Shown piece after piece: positions 1-8,033 of a DNA stretch of 26,959 nt. Each line of letters starts with the position of its first letter. Position 1 is the first letter of the stretch. Under the pieces are notes generated by a model, which saw only the letters and a program-made list of their open reading frames with translations, did no database searches and was not told where the DNA came from. The stretch spans positions 1 through 26,959 of the forward strand of contig JBLHVI010000043.1 of assembly GCA_047630175.1 (NCBI GenBank), read 5' to 3'. Both the position numbers and the translations under genes were made by a program. Source of the stretch: UBA4582 sp047630175. Lineage in GTDB: Bacteria > Pseudomonadota > Gammaproteobacteria > Pseudomonadales > Azotimanducaceae.

Positions 1-84
1 TTCGGCTGCAAGAGCTGCAGTCGGCATTGCTACAGACGCGGCGGCTAGAACAGCCAGACCAGGTCTCAACTTGCGAGTAACCAT
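1..84 (-). CDS. N-terminal signal peptide of a truncated exported protein, probably a TonB-dependent receptor
   Basis: The gene starts at the ATG read leftward from 84 and leaves the window after 28 codons, so only its N-terminus is visible. The peptide begins MVTRKLRPGLAVLAAAS and ends TAALAAE: a basic N-region, an Ala/Leu/Val-rich core and an Ala-Leu-Ala cleavage site, which is a typical Sec signal peptide. A G-rich ribosome-binding site (GGGGGA) lies about five bases before the ATG. The complete TonB-dependent receptor at 16439-19120 has a nearly identical leader (a G-run followed by ATTC then ATG), which is why I suspect a receptor here too. That identity is inference; the export signal is directly visible. 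Any other secreted or periplasmic protein remains possible. Confidence 0.5.
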   Translation of the reverse strand, partial: MVTRKLRPGLAVLAAASVAMPTAALAAE

Positions 85-2046
85 GTTTATCCCCCAGGAT
101 ATTTTTATTATTATTTGCACAACTATAGTGCACCGGACATCATCGGGAAGTGTCCAGTCGTTAGAACATATTCCTTGGAACCCGAGAAGTAAAGTCAAAT
201 TTGGATTACACCTCAGATACTTTATAAATACGCACAATAGTACTCAGCACTGTGCTCAATGAGCGAATTCATAATTTGTGTTAATACTCTATAAATAGAG
301 TGCTTTTTAGATATTGTTAGGCTCGACCAGAGCGGTTTTATCTAATTTTGTTGCGATATCTATAGTGATCTGTTAGGACGAAGCAAAACTGTTGGGTATG
401 ATCGAGGTTGCGAACTTGGTCGAAACCTGTTGGTGAAATGAAGTTGTTAGTCAAACTAGCAATGAAACTGGAAATAGCCATACCTCTGACAAATAAACCG
501 CGGGAGGCAAGCATGGAAGACCGTTCCTTTTCAAGCCTTTTCTAGCCCTCTGCGTTAGCGCAAGGTCTCTTCTCACTCAATGCCATGGAAGCGAGATTCA
601 GCGATCTAGCCACTACGACAGAACCCTTGGCCTTAACACCACACTGAATATGCCGAATGCCAATATCGTCTTGTAAGTTGTTAGCAAAAACAGATGCCGA
701 TCGCTCTTCAGAACTCGTCAGTCACAGATCAATGCGACCATAGGCTGACACCAGATAAAAAGGGTCTTGACGCCGCGAAGGAAACAGCATCAATGTAACA
801 ATAGGTGCTCAGCATTATTAACCAAAATGAATGAACCCGCGTATTCAAAAGCCGTTAGGCTCAAATTACCCGCGCAAGGCCTAACGCAACTTGCATTGAC
901 GTTGCCGATGGAGCAACAAAACAAGCTCTGTTGGCATTGCCCTCACTCGCCGCAGTTAAGGTGATGTCTGCAGGACCTCCCTGCTCAATGCCTGTGACCG
1001 TAATGTCGCACGCGCAGCTTAGCCTGGGGGTTGACAGCAGGGTGCTGCCCGGCACTTCTAACTGATAACCTGTAGCGGCAGCGGTCAACTCGTCTGGCTT
1101 CAACGATGGCGCGTGAATGTAGAAAGCCAATCATCACGCTACCATAAACCGAACTGTCACCCGACCACGTTGCCTCGTGCTCTCGGCGATAAGATCATTG
1201 TCAAAAGTAGCTGGCCCGGGCTAGATCACCCCCCCATGGAGCTGCCAGATCAACCCTCGGGCGGCATCGGCTAGAGCAGTATCTACCCTGTAAGCTCGAT
1301 CAGCGTATCGACTAGCGTTCGCTTCCGGATAGAAGTGCAGGCCAGACCGTCAGCCATTCCCAAAACAGCCACATTTCGTGAAACATGTATTCTGCCTCTT
1401 GAAAAAAGAAGCACAGCCGATCTTCAATCATGATGTCGAAACGGTAACGGTCGGTGACACGATCGTAGCAAATTTTATAACTAAACGGGTACTTGCAGGA
1501 AAAGCTATTACTGATCTCCCAAGAGTAATGTTGCTGATAGCCTCGTTGGTCAAAACCTTCAGTATTTAGGTCGGAGCTAATAACTACAGATGACTATCCT
1601 TGATCTTTATCCGACCGAACAACACTGGCGTTGCAGGGTCACAATCGATAATGCCTCGCGTATGGTCAAGCGCACGGCTTCAATACCGCGACAAGCAAAT
1701 TGCGCCGGTATCGATGCCCCCGTCGGTGGATCAGTGCCGTTGAATTCTTCTTGGCTAGCAGCTTGGCTCGCCTAATGGAAAGTCGAAGCCATAGGATTTT
1801 CCTGCAGTGTGACTATCACGCGCTTTCAGCTCGTTATGCAATATAACGCGCGTAGACCATCGTCGCTTAGGTGGAGGTTCTTCGCGGTGAACACTATCAA
1901 ACCAACGTTATCAGCAATGACACCTTGTTTAAGTTCTTTCCCAAAACGTTGAAGGTATTCGTTAGCGGCAAAAATTGGTAAGGATTCTCACTATATTGCG
2001 CGCCCCAGGAGGAGCGCGCAATCCGCATCACAACGGAGGCGTTACT
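85..2046. other. Two-kilobase stretch without an intact gene; possible decayed minus-strand gene
   Basis: No open frame here has a convincing start, ribosome-binding site and family. On the minus strand there are successive stop-free stretches in alternating frames: about 1790-1940, about 1640-1775, 1315-1593 (93 codons without a stop), about 1200-1320, and 861-1130. Some read like real protein, for example SYGFDFPLGEPS, then ACRGIEAVRLTI in a shifted frame, then TALADAARGLIWQLHGG. None matches a family I recognise. The pattern fits a gene broken by several frameshifts, but chance open frames cannot be excluded. The left part (85-700) is AT-rich and shows nothing definable beyond the likely promoter region of the gene leaving at 84. 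Confidence 0.3.
1996..2021 (-). terminator. Candidate terminator hairpin after the acyl-CoA dehydrogenase gene
   Basis: A perfect inverted repeat TTGCGCGC / GCGCGCAA (1996-2003 and 2014-2021) with a 10-base loop lies 25 bases beyond the stop codon of the minus-strand acyl-CoA dehydrogenase gene. There is no T-tract on the far side, so it may be a weak terminator or a 3' stabilising hairpin rather than a classical intrinsic terminator. Confidence 0.5.
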
Positions 2047-3294
2047 TTACCAAAGATCATACTTCTGCAACTCAGCTCGACCCACTACCATGTGATGAAC
2101 CTCATCTGGACCGTCGGCAAAACGTAAGTGACGCATGTCGGCATACATGGAGGCCAAAGGCGACCATTGCGAGATACCCGTAGCACCGTGCATTTGAATA
2201 GCCTGATCGATAATAAGACAAACTTTTTCAGGCACCATTGCCTTAACAGCACTAACGTAAACCCGCGCTTCCTTGTTACCTAGAACATCCATAGCCTTAG
2301 CCGCCTGCAGTACCATCAACCGCATGGCATCAATCTCAATTCGCGCCCGTGAAATCACTTCAAGATTTTTACCGAGCTTGGCGATCGGCTTGCCGAAGGC
2401 TATCCGCGTACCGGAGCGCAGCACCATCAACTCAAGCGCCTTCTCAGCTTTACCGATAGAACGCATGCAATGATGAATCCGCCCTGGTCCCAAGCGCACT
2501 TGAGAGATTTCAAAACCTTTGCCCTCGCCAAGCAGGATATTATCTTTGGGCACCCGCACATCCGTGAAACGAATATGCATATGGCCACGTGGAGCATGGT
2601 CCTGACCAAACACCTGCATACCTTCAAGTATCTCAACTCCCGGTGTGTCGGTGGGCACTAAAATCTGCGACTGCTGACGACTGGGTGCAGCATCAGGGCT
2701 GGTTTTGACCATGGTAATCATGATCTTGCAACGGGGATCACCTGCACCAGAGATATAGAACTTTTCACCGTTGATCACCCACTCGTCACCTTCAAGAACG
2801 GCACTGGTGCTAATGTTCTTAGCGTCTGACGATGGGATGTTAGGCTCTGTCATGGCATAGGCCGAACGAATTTCACCGTTGAGAAGTGGCTTGAGCCATT
2901 TTTCTTTTTGGGCCTCGGTACCAACGCGTTCCAGCACCTCCATGTTACCAGTATCAGGCGCACTACAATTCAATGTCTCAGAGGCCAGCGGGTATTTACC
3001 TAACTCAGCAGCGATGTAGGCGTAATCCAGATTCGTAAGGCCATCTCCCATGTCGGAGTCTGGCAGGAAAAAATTCCACAATCCTGAGGCCTTTGCTTTA
3101 TTTTTAGCACCTTCTAACAACTCTAACTGACGCGGATGCCATGACCAGCGATCAACTTTACCTTTCTCAAGGGATTGAAACTCCTCGGTGATCGGCTCGA
3201 CGTTTTCCTTAATGTGTTTTATAACCGCATCCATCAAAGGCTGCGCCTTCTCTGACATGGCAAGCGTATTTAAATCGTTAGCGATATCTGGCAT
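2047..3294 (-). CDS. Acyl-CoA dehydrogenase, ACAD10/11-like
   Basis: This is an FAD-dependent acyl-CoA dehydrogenase of 415 residues, the full length of the family; such enzymes introduce an alpha,beta double bond into acyl-CoA thioesters in the cytoplasm and pass electrons to ETF. Visible landmarks are the flavin/substrate loop AYAMTEPNIPSSDAKN (145-160), the middle beta-domain (about 160-250) and the C-terminal helical domain with IQMHGATGIS (366-375). The C-terminal signature RFADGPDEVH (391-400) resembles the acyl-CoA dehydrogenase domain of ACAD10/ACAD11 rather than short- or medium-chain enzymes, which usually carry a Glu-Gly-Thr motif there. The ATG at 3294 is preceded by AGGAG at good spacing. 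A 111-base gap separates it from the DUF2058 gene upstream, so it may have its own promoter. The substrate cannot be read from sequence. Confidence 0.9.
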   Translation of the reverse strand: MPDIANDLNTLAMSEKAQPLMDAVIKHIKENVEPITEEFQSLEKGKVDRWSWHPRQLELLEGAKNKAKASGLWNFFLPDSDMGDGLTNLDYAYIAAELGKYPLASETLNCSAPDTGNMEVLERVGTEAQKEKWLKPLLNGEIRSAYAMTEPNIPSSDAKNISTSAVLEGDEWVINGEKFYISGAGDPRCKIMITMVKTSPDAAPSRQQSQILVPTDTPGVEILEGMQVFGQDHAPRGHMHIRFTDVRVPKDNILLGEGKGFEISQVRLGPGRIHHCMRSIGKAEKALELMVLRSGTRIAFGKPIAKLGKNLEVISRARIEIDAMRLMVLQAAKAMDVLGNKEARVYVSAVKAMVPEKVCLIIDQAIQMHGATGISQWSPLASMYADMRHLRFADGPDEVHHMVVGRAELQKYDLW

Positions 3295-3405
3295 CTATCA
3301 AAACTCCTGTTTTGGGTTGAATTGCTATTTTTATGGGAATAATTATTTAGCAAGGCATGCTGCTCTCACGCGCATTTTCGCGACACTCTATAGTAGTTAG
3401 CAATG

Positions 3406-3963
3406 CTACCATTCGAGGTCATCCGGGATTTGAAAATCTTTGTAGGGATCGTCTTCATCCACGGCCTGCTTGTCTCGATCAAACAGATATAGCACCACGC
3501 CATCTTTGCGCGCCATGATCTTACGGGCGACTTGTTCCGGTACCATATCATAGCCCTGCGGACCTTTAACAATCGCCAGATAACCCTTATTCAACTGCGT
3601 CTTGTTCTCAACAGATACATAGAGGTTTTTGACAACACCCTGGTCGGTAAATTTATAACCCACGTCTCCAACTTGACGCTGCGAATTCATCTCGATTATT
3701 TGTTTGATCTGCGCCCCAAGTGCTTTGTCGCGAGCGACCTGATTTTTTTCAGCCATTATCTGCTGGTCACGTACTAGCTTCTCAGCTTTAGTCTGAGCCG
3801 CTAATTGCTTGTTCTCATCTACTTCACCATGCTTCTCGCGGACGTCTTTGCGGTGCAGCCCGTTCTGGGCTTTCTTTAGCTGTTTTTCACTGACCAGGCC
3901 CACCTTACGCAACTGGTCCTGCAAGGATGAGCCGCCCCCACCGCCACTGTTCTTTTTGCCCAT
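3406..3963 (-). CDS. DUF2058 family protein (YaiL-like)
   Basis: This 185-residue cytoplasmic protein matches the DUF2058 (YaiL) family, widespread in gammaproteobacteria and of unknown biochemical function. It opens with MGKK, a Gly/Ser-rich linker and SLQDQLRKVGLVSEKQLKKA, the usual family N-terminus. A long Lys/Glu/Gln-rich, probably coiled-coil region (about residues 30-100) follows, then a small globular C-terminal domain ending IPDDLEW. I chose the ATG at 3963 because GGGGAGAG sits six bases before it and the family begins there. An in-frame ATG 11 codons upstream (3996) lacks such a site. The charged helix suggests nucleic acid or ribosome association, but that is inference. Confidence 0.88.
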   Translation of the reverse strand: MGKKNSGGGGGSSLQDQLRKVGLVSEKQLKKAQNGLHRKDVREKHGEVDENKQLAAQTKAEKLVRDQQIMAEKNQVARDKALGAQIKQIIEMNSQRQVGDVGYKFTDQGVVKNLYVSVENKTQLNKGYLAIVKGPQGYDMVPEQVARKIMARKDGVVLYLFDRDKQAVDEDDPYKDFQIPDDLEW

Positions 3964-4086
3964 GAAATGCTCTCCCCGTAAATTTTGATGACTCACTTTC
4001 CTGAGCTATCCCTTTGAACCTTGCTTTTAAGCTGCACTTATCGCGTGCCCTCTAAACTAGCCTGCCTCGCTTTGCCTTCTATGCGA

Positions 4087-4749
4087 CTAGCTGTGCGCCC
4101 CGGCAGGCCATAAAAGCGCCGGATCTTGAGGCTGCCAAGCCTTATGTTTCGTCATAACACTTAAGAATAAATCACCCTGCAGCAAACCATCAAGCCACTG
4201 TCGCAAACAGGGGTAAGGCAAACCGTCAAATGTGCGCCGGTCCGCGAGCGCAAACTGACGCACAAACGGCAGAATCGCCATATCCGCATAGCTCAGTCGC
4301 GCACCAAACAGGTAATCACTCTGCAGCAACCGACTCTCTAAAACGGCCAAAAAGCCCTCACACCCTGCGAGCGCACGATTGACCTGGTCTTCAGGATAAC
4401 GATCCGCATATTTATAACGATCCAAATGAAATTTAAAGTTGCCATCATTGGACGCCACCAGCGCAGCCATCTCGCGCCTTTGCGTCGCCGGATAGTCCAA
4501 CCAACCCGCAGCGTCATTTTGTCCCAGCGCCCAAAAAATAATATCTAAGCTTTCATCAATCACTTGCTGGTCTAGCAACTGCAATACGGGCACAGTCGCT
4601 TTTGTTGATGCCGCGCGCAAGGCTAGCGGCTTGTCTTTGAGTACCACCTCACGCACAACCACCGTAATGCCTGACACAGCCAGCGCCAGCCGTGCGCGCA
4701 TGGCATAAGGGCAACGTCGGAAGCTGTAGAAGACCGGATAGTCATTCAT
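4087..4749 (-). CDS. Glutathione S-transferase family protein
   Basis: The protein (220 residues) has the two-domain GST layout: an N-terminal thioredoxin-like domain with the motif FYSFRRCPYAMRARLAL (about 7-23), in which the CPYA Cys is the likely glutathione-interacting residue, and an all-helical C-terminal domain with LSYADMAILPFVRQF. The Cys in the active-site region suggests a glutaredoxin- or omega-like GST acting by thiol transfer or deglutathionylation rather than classical conjugation (family knowledge). I prefer the ATG at 4749 because homologous proteins start just before the YSFRRCPYA motif. A TTG start at 4812 would add 21 residues unlike the family. It is transcribed divergently from the dienelactone hydrolase gene. 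Confidence 0.85.
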   Translation of the reverse strand: MNDYPVFYSFRRCPYAMRARLALAVSGITVVVREVVLKDKPLALRAASTKATVPVLQLLDQQVIDESLDIIFWALGQNDAAGWLDYPATQRREMAALVASNDGNFKFHLDRYKYADRYPEDQVNRALAGCEGFLAVLESRLLQSDYLFGARLSYADMAILPFVRQFALADRRTFDGLPYPCLRQWLDGLLQGDLFLSVMTKHKAWQPQDPALLWPAGAHS

Positions 4750-4981
4750 AAATGCGCGATGGCTCTCATCTGATTGATGCGAATATAGTGTATCGGTCTT
4801 GTCAAACGACAAATGTCTGTCGCTGGCATTGCTTACGCCGTGTGATCATAGCGTTTTTCCTCCACATGATTAAGCACATCATTAAGCAATAGCTGGCAAC
4901 CAGCGCTCGATGCGCTAGCATGCAACCCACAAACATATAGCACCCCTCGTTGTTCAGCCCTCCACCTACAAAGGCGACACC

Positions 4982-5716
4982 ATGATTGAACACCACATTG
5001 ACGTGCCAACGCCGGACGGCGCAATGAATACCTTCATCGCACACCCCGACGAAGGCGGCCCGTTTCCCGTAGTGATGTTCTACATGGATGCGCCAGGCAA
5101 GCGCGAAGAATTGCATGATATGGCGCGCCGGATAGCCAGTGTCGGTTACTACGTTATTCTGCCGAACCTGTATTACCGCGAGACCCGGGAGTTCAAGTTC
5201 GATGGCAGCGAAGCCGCAACTAAGCACATGATGGCCACTGCCCGACACCTCTCTATCAAACTGATTATGCAAGACACCCAGGCCATGCTCGACCATATCG
5301 CGCGAGACGGCACCGCTGACGCAGGACGCATCGGCGCCGTCGGCTACTGCATGAGCGGACCCTTCGTTTTCGCCGCGGCCGCGCATTTCCCCGACCGCAT
5401 AGCATGCGCTGCCTCCATCTACGGCGCTAACCTGATGACCAAGCGCGAAGATTCACCGCACTTGATGGCCGACAAAATCACAGCCGAGCTTTACTTCGCC
5501 TGCGCCGAGATCGACCATTACGCGCCCAAGGACGTCGTCGATGCGCTTCAAGCATATCTAAACACCACCCCACTTAACTACCGTCTGGAGTGGTATCCCG
5601 GTGCTCAGCACGGGTTTGCGTTCCCCAGCCGCGGGACTATTTATGACAAACCCAGCGCCGAGCGCCACTGGGTGCGATTGTTCGACCTGTTGCGGCGCAA
5701 TCTAGGACCTACCTGA
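4982..5716 (+). CDS. Dienelactone hydrolase family protein
   Basis: This is a 244-residue alpha/beta-hydrolase of the dienelactone hydrolase family, cytoplasmic because no signal peptide is visible. The catalytic triad is readable: nucleophile Cys123 in GYCMSG, Asp178 in AEIDHYAP and His210 in GAQHGFAF. The Cys nucleophile is characteristic of true dienelactone hydrolases, which open lactone intermediates in chloroaromatic degradation. Many homologues act on other esters, so the substrate is open. The ribosome-binding site is weak (AAGGCG). It is the first gene of a plus-strand run with the yaeQ-like and TRIC-like genes (gaps of 91 and 61 bases). The 232-base gap to the divergent GST gene must hold the promoters. 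Confidence 0.9.
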   Translation: MIEHHIDVPTPDGAMNTFIAHPDEGGPFPVVMFYMDAPGKREELHDMARRIASVGYYVILPNLYYRETREFKFDGSEAATKHMMATARHLSIKLIMQDTQAMLDHIARDGTADAGRIGAVGYCMSGPFVFAAAAHFPDRIACAASIYGANLMTKREDSPHLMADKITAELYFACAEIDHYAPKDVVDALQAYLNTTPLNYRLEWYPGAQHGFAFPSRGTIYDKPSAERHWVRLFDLLRRNLGPT

Positions 5717-5807
5717 CTAGGCCTGTGGCACTCATCAGTCACCCATTGCGCGCACGGTTACCAACACGCATCCAACCAACATCTAGCAGAGCGGGATCAA
5801 ACAACTC

Positions 5808-6350
5808 ATGGCACTTAAGCCAACCATCTACAAACTTAACGCCACCATTTCTGACATGAACCGTGGCTATTACCAGACCCATCAACTCACCATCGCCTTG
5901 CATCCGTCTGAAACCCAGGAACGCATGGTCGCGCGCATTATGGCATTTTGCCTAAACGCCGATGAACAGCTGAGCTTCAGCCGTGGCCTGTCCGCCAACG
6001 ACGAACCCGATATTTGGTCTCACAGTCTCGATGGCCAGACTCAGCAGTGGATAGAACTCGGTGAACCCTCGGTAGATCGCGTCAAGAAAGCCAGCCACAT
6101 AGCCAAAACCGTCAAAGTCTACAGCTTCAATACCAAGAGCGACGTCTGGTGGCGCCAATCTGCCGCAGACTTCTGCCAGCTCAAAGCCACCTACTATCGA
6201 TTCTCATGGGACCAGATTCAGGCGCTAACCGCCCTGATAGACCGCACCATGACCCTGTCCATCACCATATCGGAGCAATCCGCCTTCATCGCCGGCGACG
6301 CTGGCGAATTCGAACTCAGCTGGACAACACTTGACTCGGAGACAAAGTAA
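5808..6350 (+). CDS. yaeQ: YaeQ family protein
   Basis: A 180-residue protein matching the YaeQ family from MALKPTIYKLNATISDMNRG at the start to the C-terminal beta-strands. YaeQ proteins adopt a PD-(D/E)XK nuclease-like fold. Candidate core residues here are EPDI (66-69), WIELGEP (81-87) and KKAS (93-96). No nuclease activity is established for the family; its E. coli member was once linked to suppression of rfaH defects. The start codon follows a weak GCGGGA element. The gene sits between the dienelactone hydrolase and TRIC-like genes in the same direction and may share their transcript. Confidence 0.92.
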   Translation: MALKPTIYKLNATISDMNRGYYQTHQLTIALHPSETQERMVARIMAFCLNADEQLSFSRGLSANDEPDIWSHSLDGQTQQWIELGEPSVDRVKKASHIAKTVKVYSFNTKSDVWWRQSAADFCQLKATYYRFSWDQIQALTALIDRTMTLSITISEQSAFIAGDAGEFELSWTTLDSETK

Positions 6351-6411
6351 ATACACACCAACTTCAACATAAGCATCAATTTTTCCGACCGAATCGCCAC
6401 AGGCCAGACTC

Positions 6412-7029
6412 ATGCCCGACATCACCAACAACATCCTACCGTACCTCAACTACGTCGGTTGCTTTGTATTCGCCCTCAGTGGCGGCGCAGTGGCTATACG
6501 CCACCAAATGGATTTATTTGGCGTCGTTGTCATTGGCCTAATCACCGCCGTTGGCGGTGGCACCCTCCGCGACGTACTCCTAAACCTACCCGTCTTCTGG
6601 CTCACTAACAGCAGCAGCCTCATACCACCATTGCTCGGCAGCTTATGTGCCTTCACGCTCGGCTCGAACCTACCCCGCAAACGCATCATGCTCTGGGCAG
6701 ACGCCCTCGGCCTTGCCGTATTCGCCATACTCGGCTGCGTCAGCGCACTCAAAGCCGGCAGCACGCCCATAATCGCCATCGTCATGGGCACCATTACCGC
6801 CTGCGCCGGCGGCCTAATCCGCGACATCGTCTGCAACGACACCCCCCTACTCCTCAAAGACGAAATCTACGCCACCGCCGCCCTGCTCGGCGCCATCATC
6901 TACGTCACCGCCCTAGACTGGGCCCCCGTCTCTGAATTCGCCGCACCCCTGGGCATCACCACCGCCTTCGCCGCCCGCCTCATCGCCATCCAATGGCACA
7001 TCACTCTCCCTAAAAGCAGCAAACCCTAG
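6412..7029 (+). CDS. TRIC/UPF0126 family cation channel (YadS/YicG-like)
   Basis: An inner-membrane protein of 205 residues made of two tandem UPF0126 repeats. Each has three hydrophobic helices and the family signature: GGGTLRD (48-54) in the first repeat and GGLIRD (133-138) in the second, with DALGLAVF (97-104) opening the second. Bacterial members are homologous to trimeric intracellular cation channels; some E. coli relatives have been annotated as glycine transporters. The gene is unusually rich in C-ending codons in its second half, and that C-rich character continues into the repeat array just downstream, so local base composition is skewed. It is the last gene of the plus-strand run. 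Confidence 0.9.
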   Translation: MPDITNNILPYLNYVGCFVFALSGGAVAIRHQMDLFGVVVIGLITAVGGGTLRDVLLNLPVFWLTNSSSLIPPLLGSLCAFTLGSNLPRKRIMLWADALGLAVFAILGCVSALKAGSTPIIAIVMGTITACAGGLIRDIVCNDTPLLLKDEIYATAALLGAIIYVTALDWAPVSEFAAPLGITTAFAARLIAIQWHITLPKSSKP

Positions 7030-7162
7030 TTTGCCAAAAACGTTCAAACATCCCCACGAGCTCGCCTTCACAGCCCCCTAAACCCAACCACCCACCCACA
7101 AAAAAAGACCCTCACTCGCTCGCCCCTAAAGTCTAAAGCCCCACCACACACAGAACCTCAAG

Positions 7163-7327
7163 GCTTGTCAGCATAAGATCACCATCGCGATTCGGTTCCG
7201 CATTTGCACCTGCAGCCGCGCAACGCATGAGACCGGGTTTTTCGGGCTCATAAGGCAGCAAGGGAAGCCCAGAGGGCCAAACGGTACAGCGGACCCGCAT
7301 CGCGATGGTGACCTTGGGCCAACAAGC
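7163..7327. other. 165-nt imperfect palindrome, repeat copy 1
   Basis: The outer 29-base arms are 7163-7191 and 7299-7327. About 25 of 29 positions can pair on the plus strand. Inner arms are CCGC/GCGG and an imperfect GCACC/GGTAC. A central hairpin has ATGAG/CTCAT arms around a T-rich loop. Confidence 0.75.
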
Positions 7328-7432
7328 ACCCACGTAATCTCCGCCCCCTAAACCCAACCACCCACCCACAAAAAAAGACCCTCACTCGCTCGCCCCTAAA
7401 GTCTAAAGCCCCACCACACACAGAACCCCAAG

Positions 7433-7597
7433 GCTTGTCAGCATAAGGTCACCATCGCGATTCGGTTCCGCATTTGTACCCGCAGCCGCGCAACGCATGA
7501 GACCGGGTTTTTCGGGCTCATAAGGCAGCAAGGGAAGCCCAGAGGGCCAAACGGTACAGCGGACCCGCATCACGATGGTGACCTTGTGCCGGAAAGC
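7433..7597. other. 165-nt imperfect palindrome, repeat copy 2
   Basis: The outer 29-base arms are 7433-7461 and 7569-7597, with three non-pairing positions on the plus strand. Inner CCGC/GCGG and GTACC/GGTAC arms and the ATGAG/CTCAT central hairpin are all present. Spacing is identical to copies 1 and 3. Confidence 0.75.
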
Positions 7598-7703
7598 ACC
7601 CACGTACTCTCCGCCCCCTAACCCCAACCACCCACCCACAAAAAAAAGACCCTCACTCACTCGCCTCTAAAGTCTAAAGCCCCACCACACACAGAACCCC
7701 AAG

Positions 7704-7868
7704 GCTTGTCGGCATAAGGTCAGAATCGCGATTCGGTTCCGCATTTGTACCTGCAGCCGCGCAACGCATGAGACCCGCTTTTTCGGGCTCATAAGGCAGC
7801 AAGGGAAGCCCAGAGGGCCAAACGGTACAGCGGACCCGCATCGCGATTTTGACCTTGTGCCGGCAAGC
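7704..7868. other. 165-nt palindrome, repeat copy 3, fully paired outer stem
   Basis: Arms 7704-7732 and 7840-7868 pair at all 29 positions on the plus strand (26 Watson-Crick, three G-T). Inside are GG/CC (7735-7736 with 7835-7836), CCGC/GCGG (7739-7742 with 7830-7833) and GTACC/GGTAC (7747-7751 with 7824-7828). The central hairpin is ATGAG-A-CCCG with CGGG-CTCAT (7768-7792). Relative to copies 1 and 2, bases 7723-7724 changed CC to GA and the paired 7848-7849 changed GG to TT, so pairing was kept. Confidence 0.8.
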
Positions 7869-7983
7869 ACCCACGTACTCTCCGCCCCCTAAACCCAACC
7901 ACCCACCCACAAAAAAAGGGCAAGACCCTCACGAGTCTCACCCCTTCAACAATCCAAGACAAAAGCCCCAGATCAATCCATCA

Positions 7984-8031
7984 CTATCTCAAAAGCTATC
8001 TCAAAAGCTATCTCAACAACTATCTCAACGC
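7984..8031. repeat. Four copies of a 12-bp tandem repeat
   Basis: The unit CTATCTCAAAAG occurs at 7984 and 7996, followed by two variants (CTATCTCAACAA at 8008 and CTATCTCAACGC at 8020). The array ends three bases before the stop codon of the minus-strand thiolase gene. It probably arose by replication slippage. Confidence 0.9.
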
Positions 8032-8033
8032 GT

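Larger units (their letters stand above)
7073..7917. repeat. Array of three 270-bp tandem direct repeats plus a partial fourth
   Basis: Three head-to-tail copies begin at 7073, 7343 and 7613 (lengths 270, 270 and 271 bases). A fourth copy starts at 7884 and diverges after its A-run near 7917. The copies are nearly identical, differing by scattered substitutions. Each has a C-rich leader (CCCCCTAAACCCAACC, then an ACCCACCC motif and seven or eight A), a spacer, and a 165-base imperfect palindrome. The array fills the gap between the TRIC-like gene and the thiolase gene, which converge on it. There is no transposase. A minus-strand open frame of about 78 codons exists in each copy but has no clear ribosome-binding site or known family. 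Confidence 0.95.

Noticed and set aside
4781..4808. TTGACA-like and TATATT boxes upstream of the GST gene as its promoter
   Set aside because: Spacing between the hexamers is only about 12 bases, too short for a sigma-70 promoter.
4802..5386. 194-codon minus-strand open frame opposite the dienelactone hydrolase gene
   Set aside because: It is the antisense shadow of a gene with an intact catalytic triad and has no recognisable domain.
7133..7910. Minus-strand open frames of 78-85 codons in each 270-bp repeat, with a conserved segment PLLPYEPEKPG
   Set aside because: They overlap the palindromic arms, lack a convincing ribosome-binding site, and match no family I recognise. Conservation is explained by the DNA repeat itself. 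Translation evidence such as ribosome profiling could overturn this.
7073..7917. CRISPR array
   Set aside because: Units are 270 bp with nearly identical sequence throughout; there are no short repeats with variable spacers and no cas gene.
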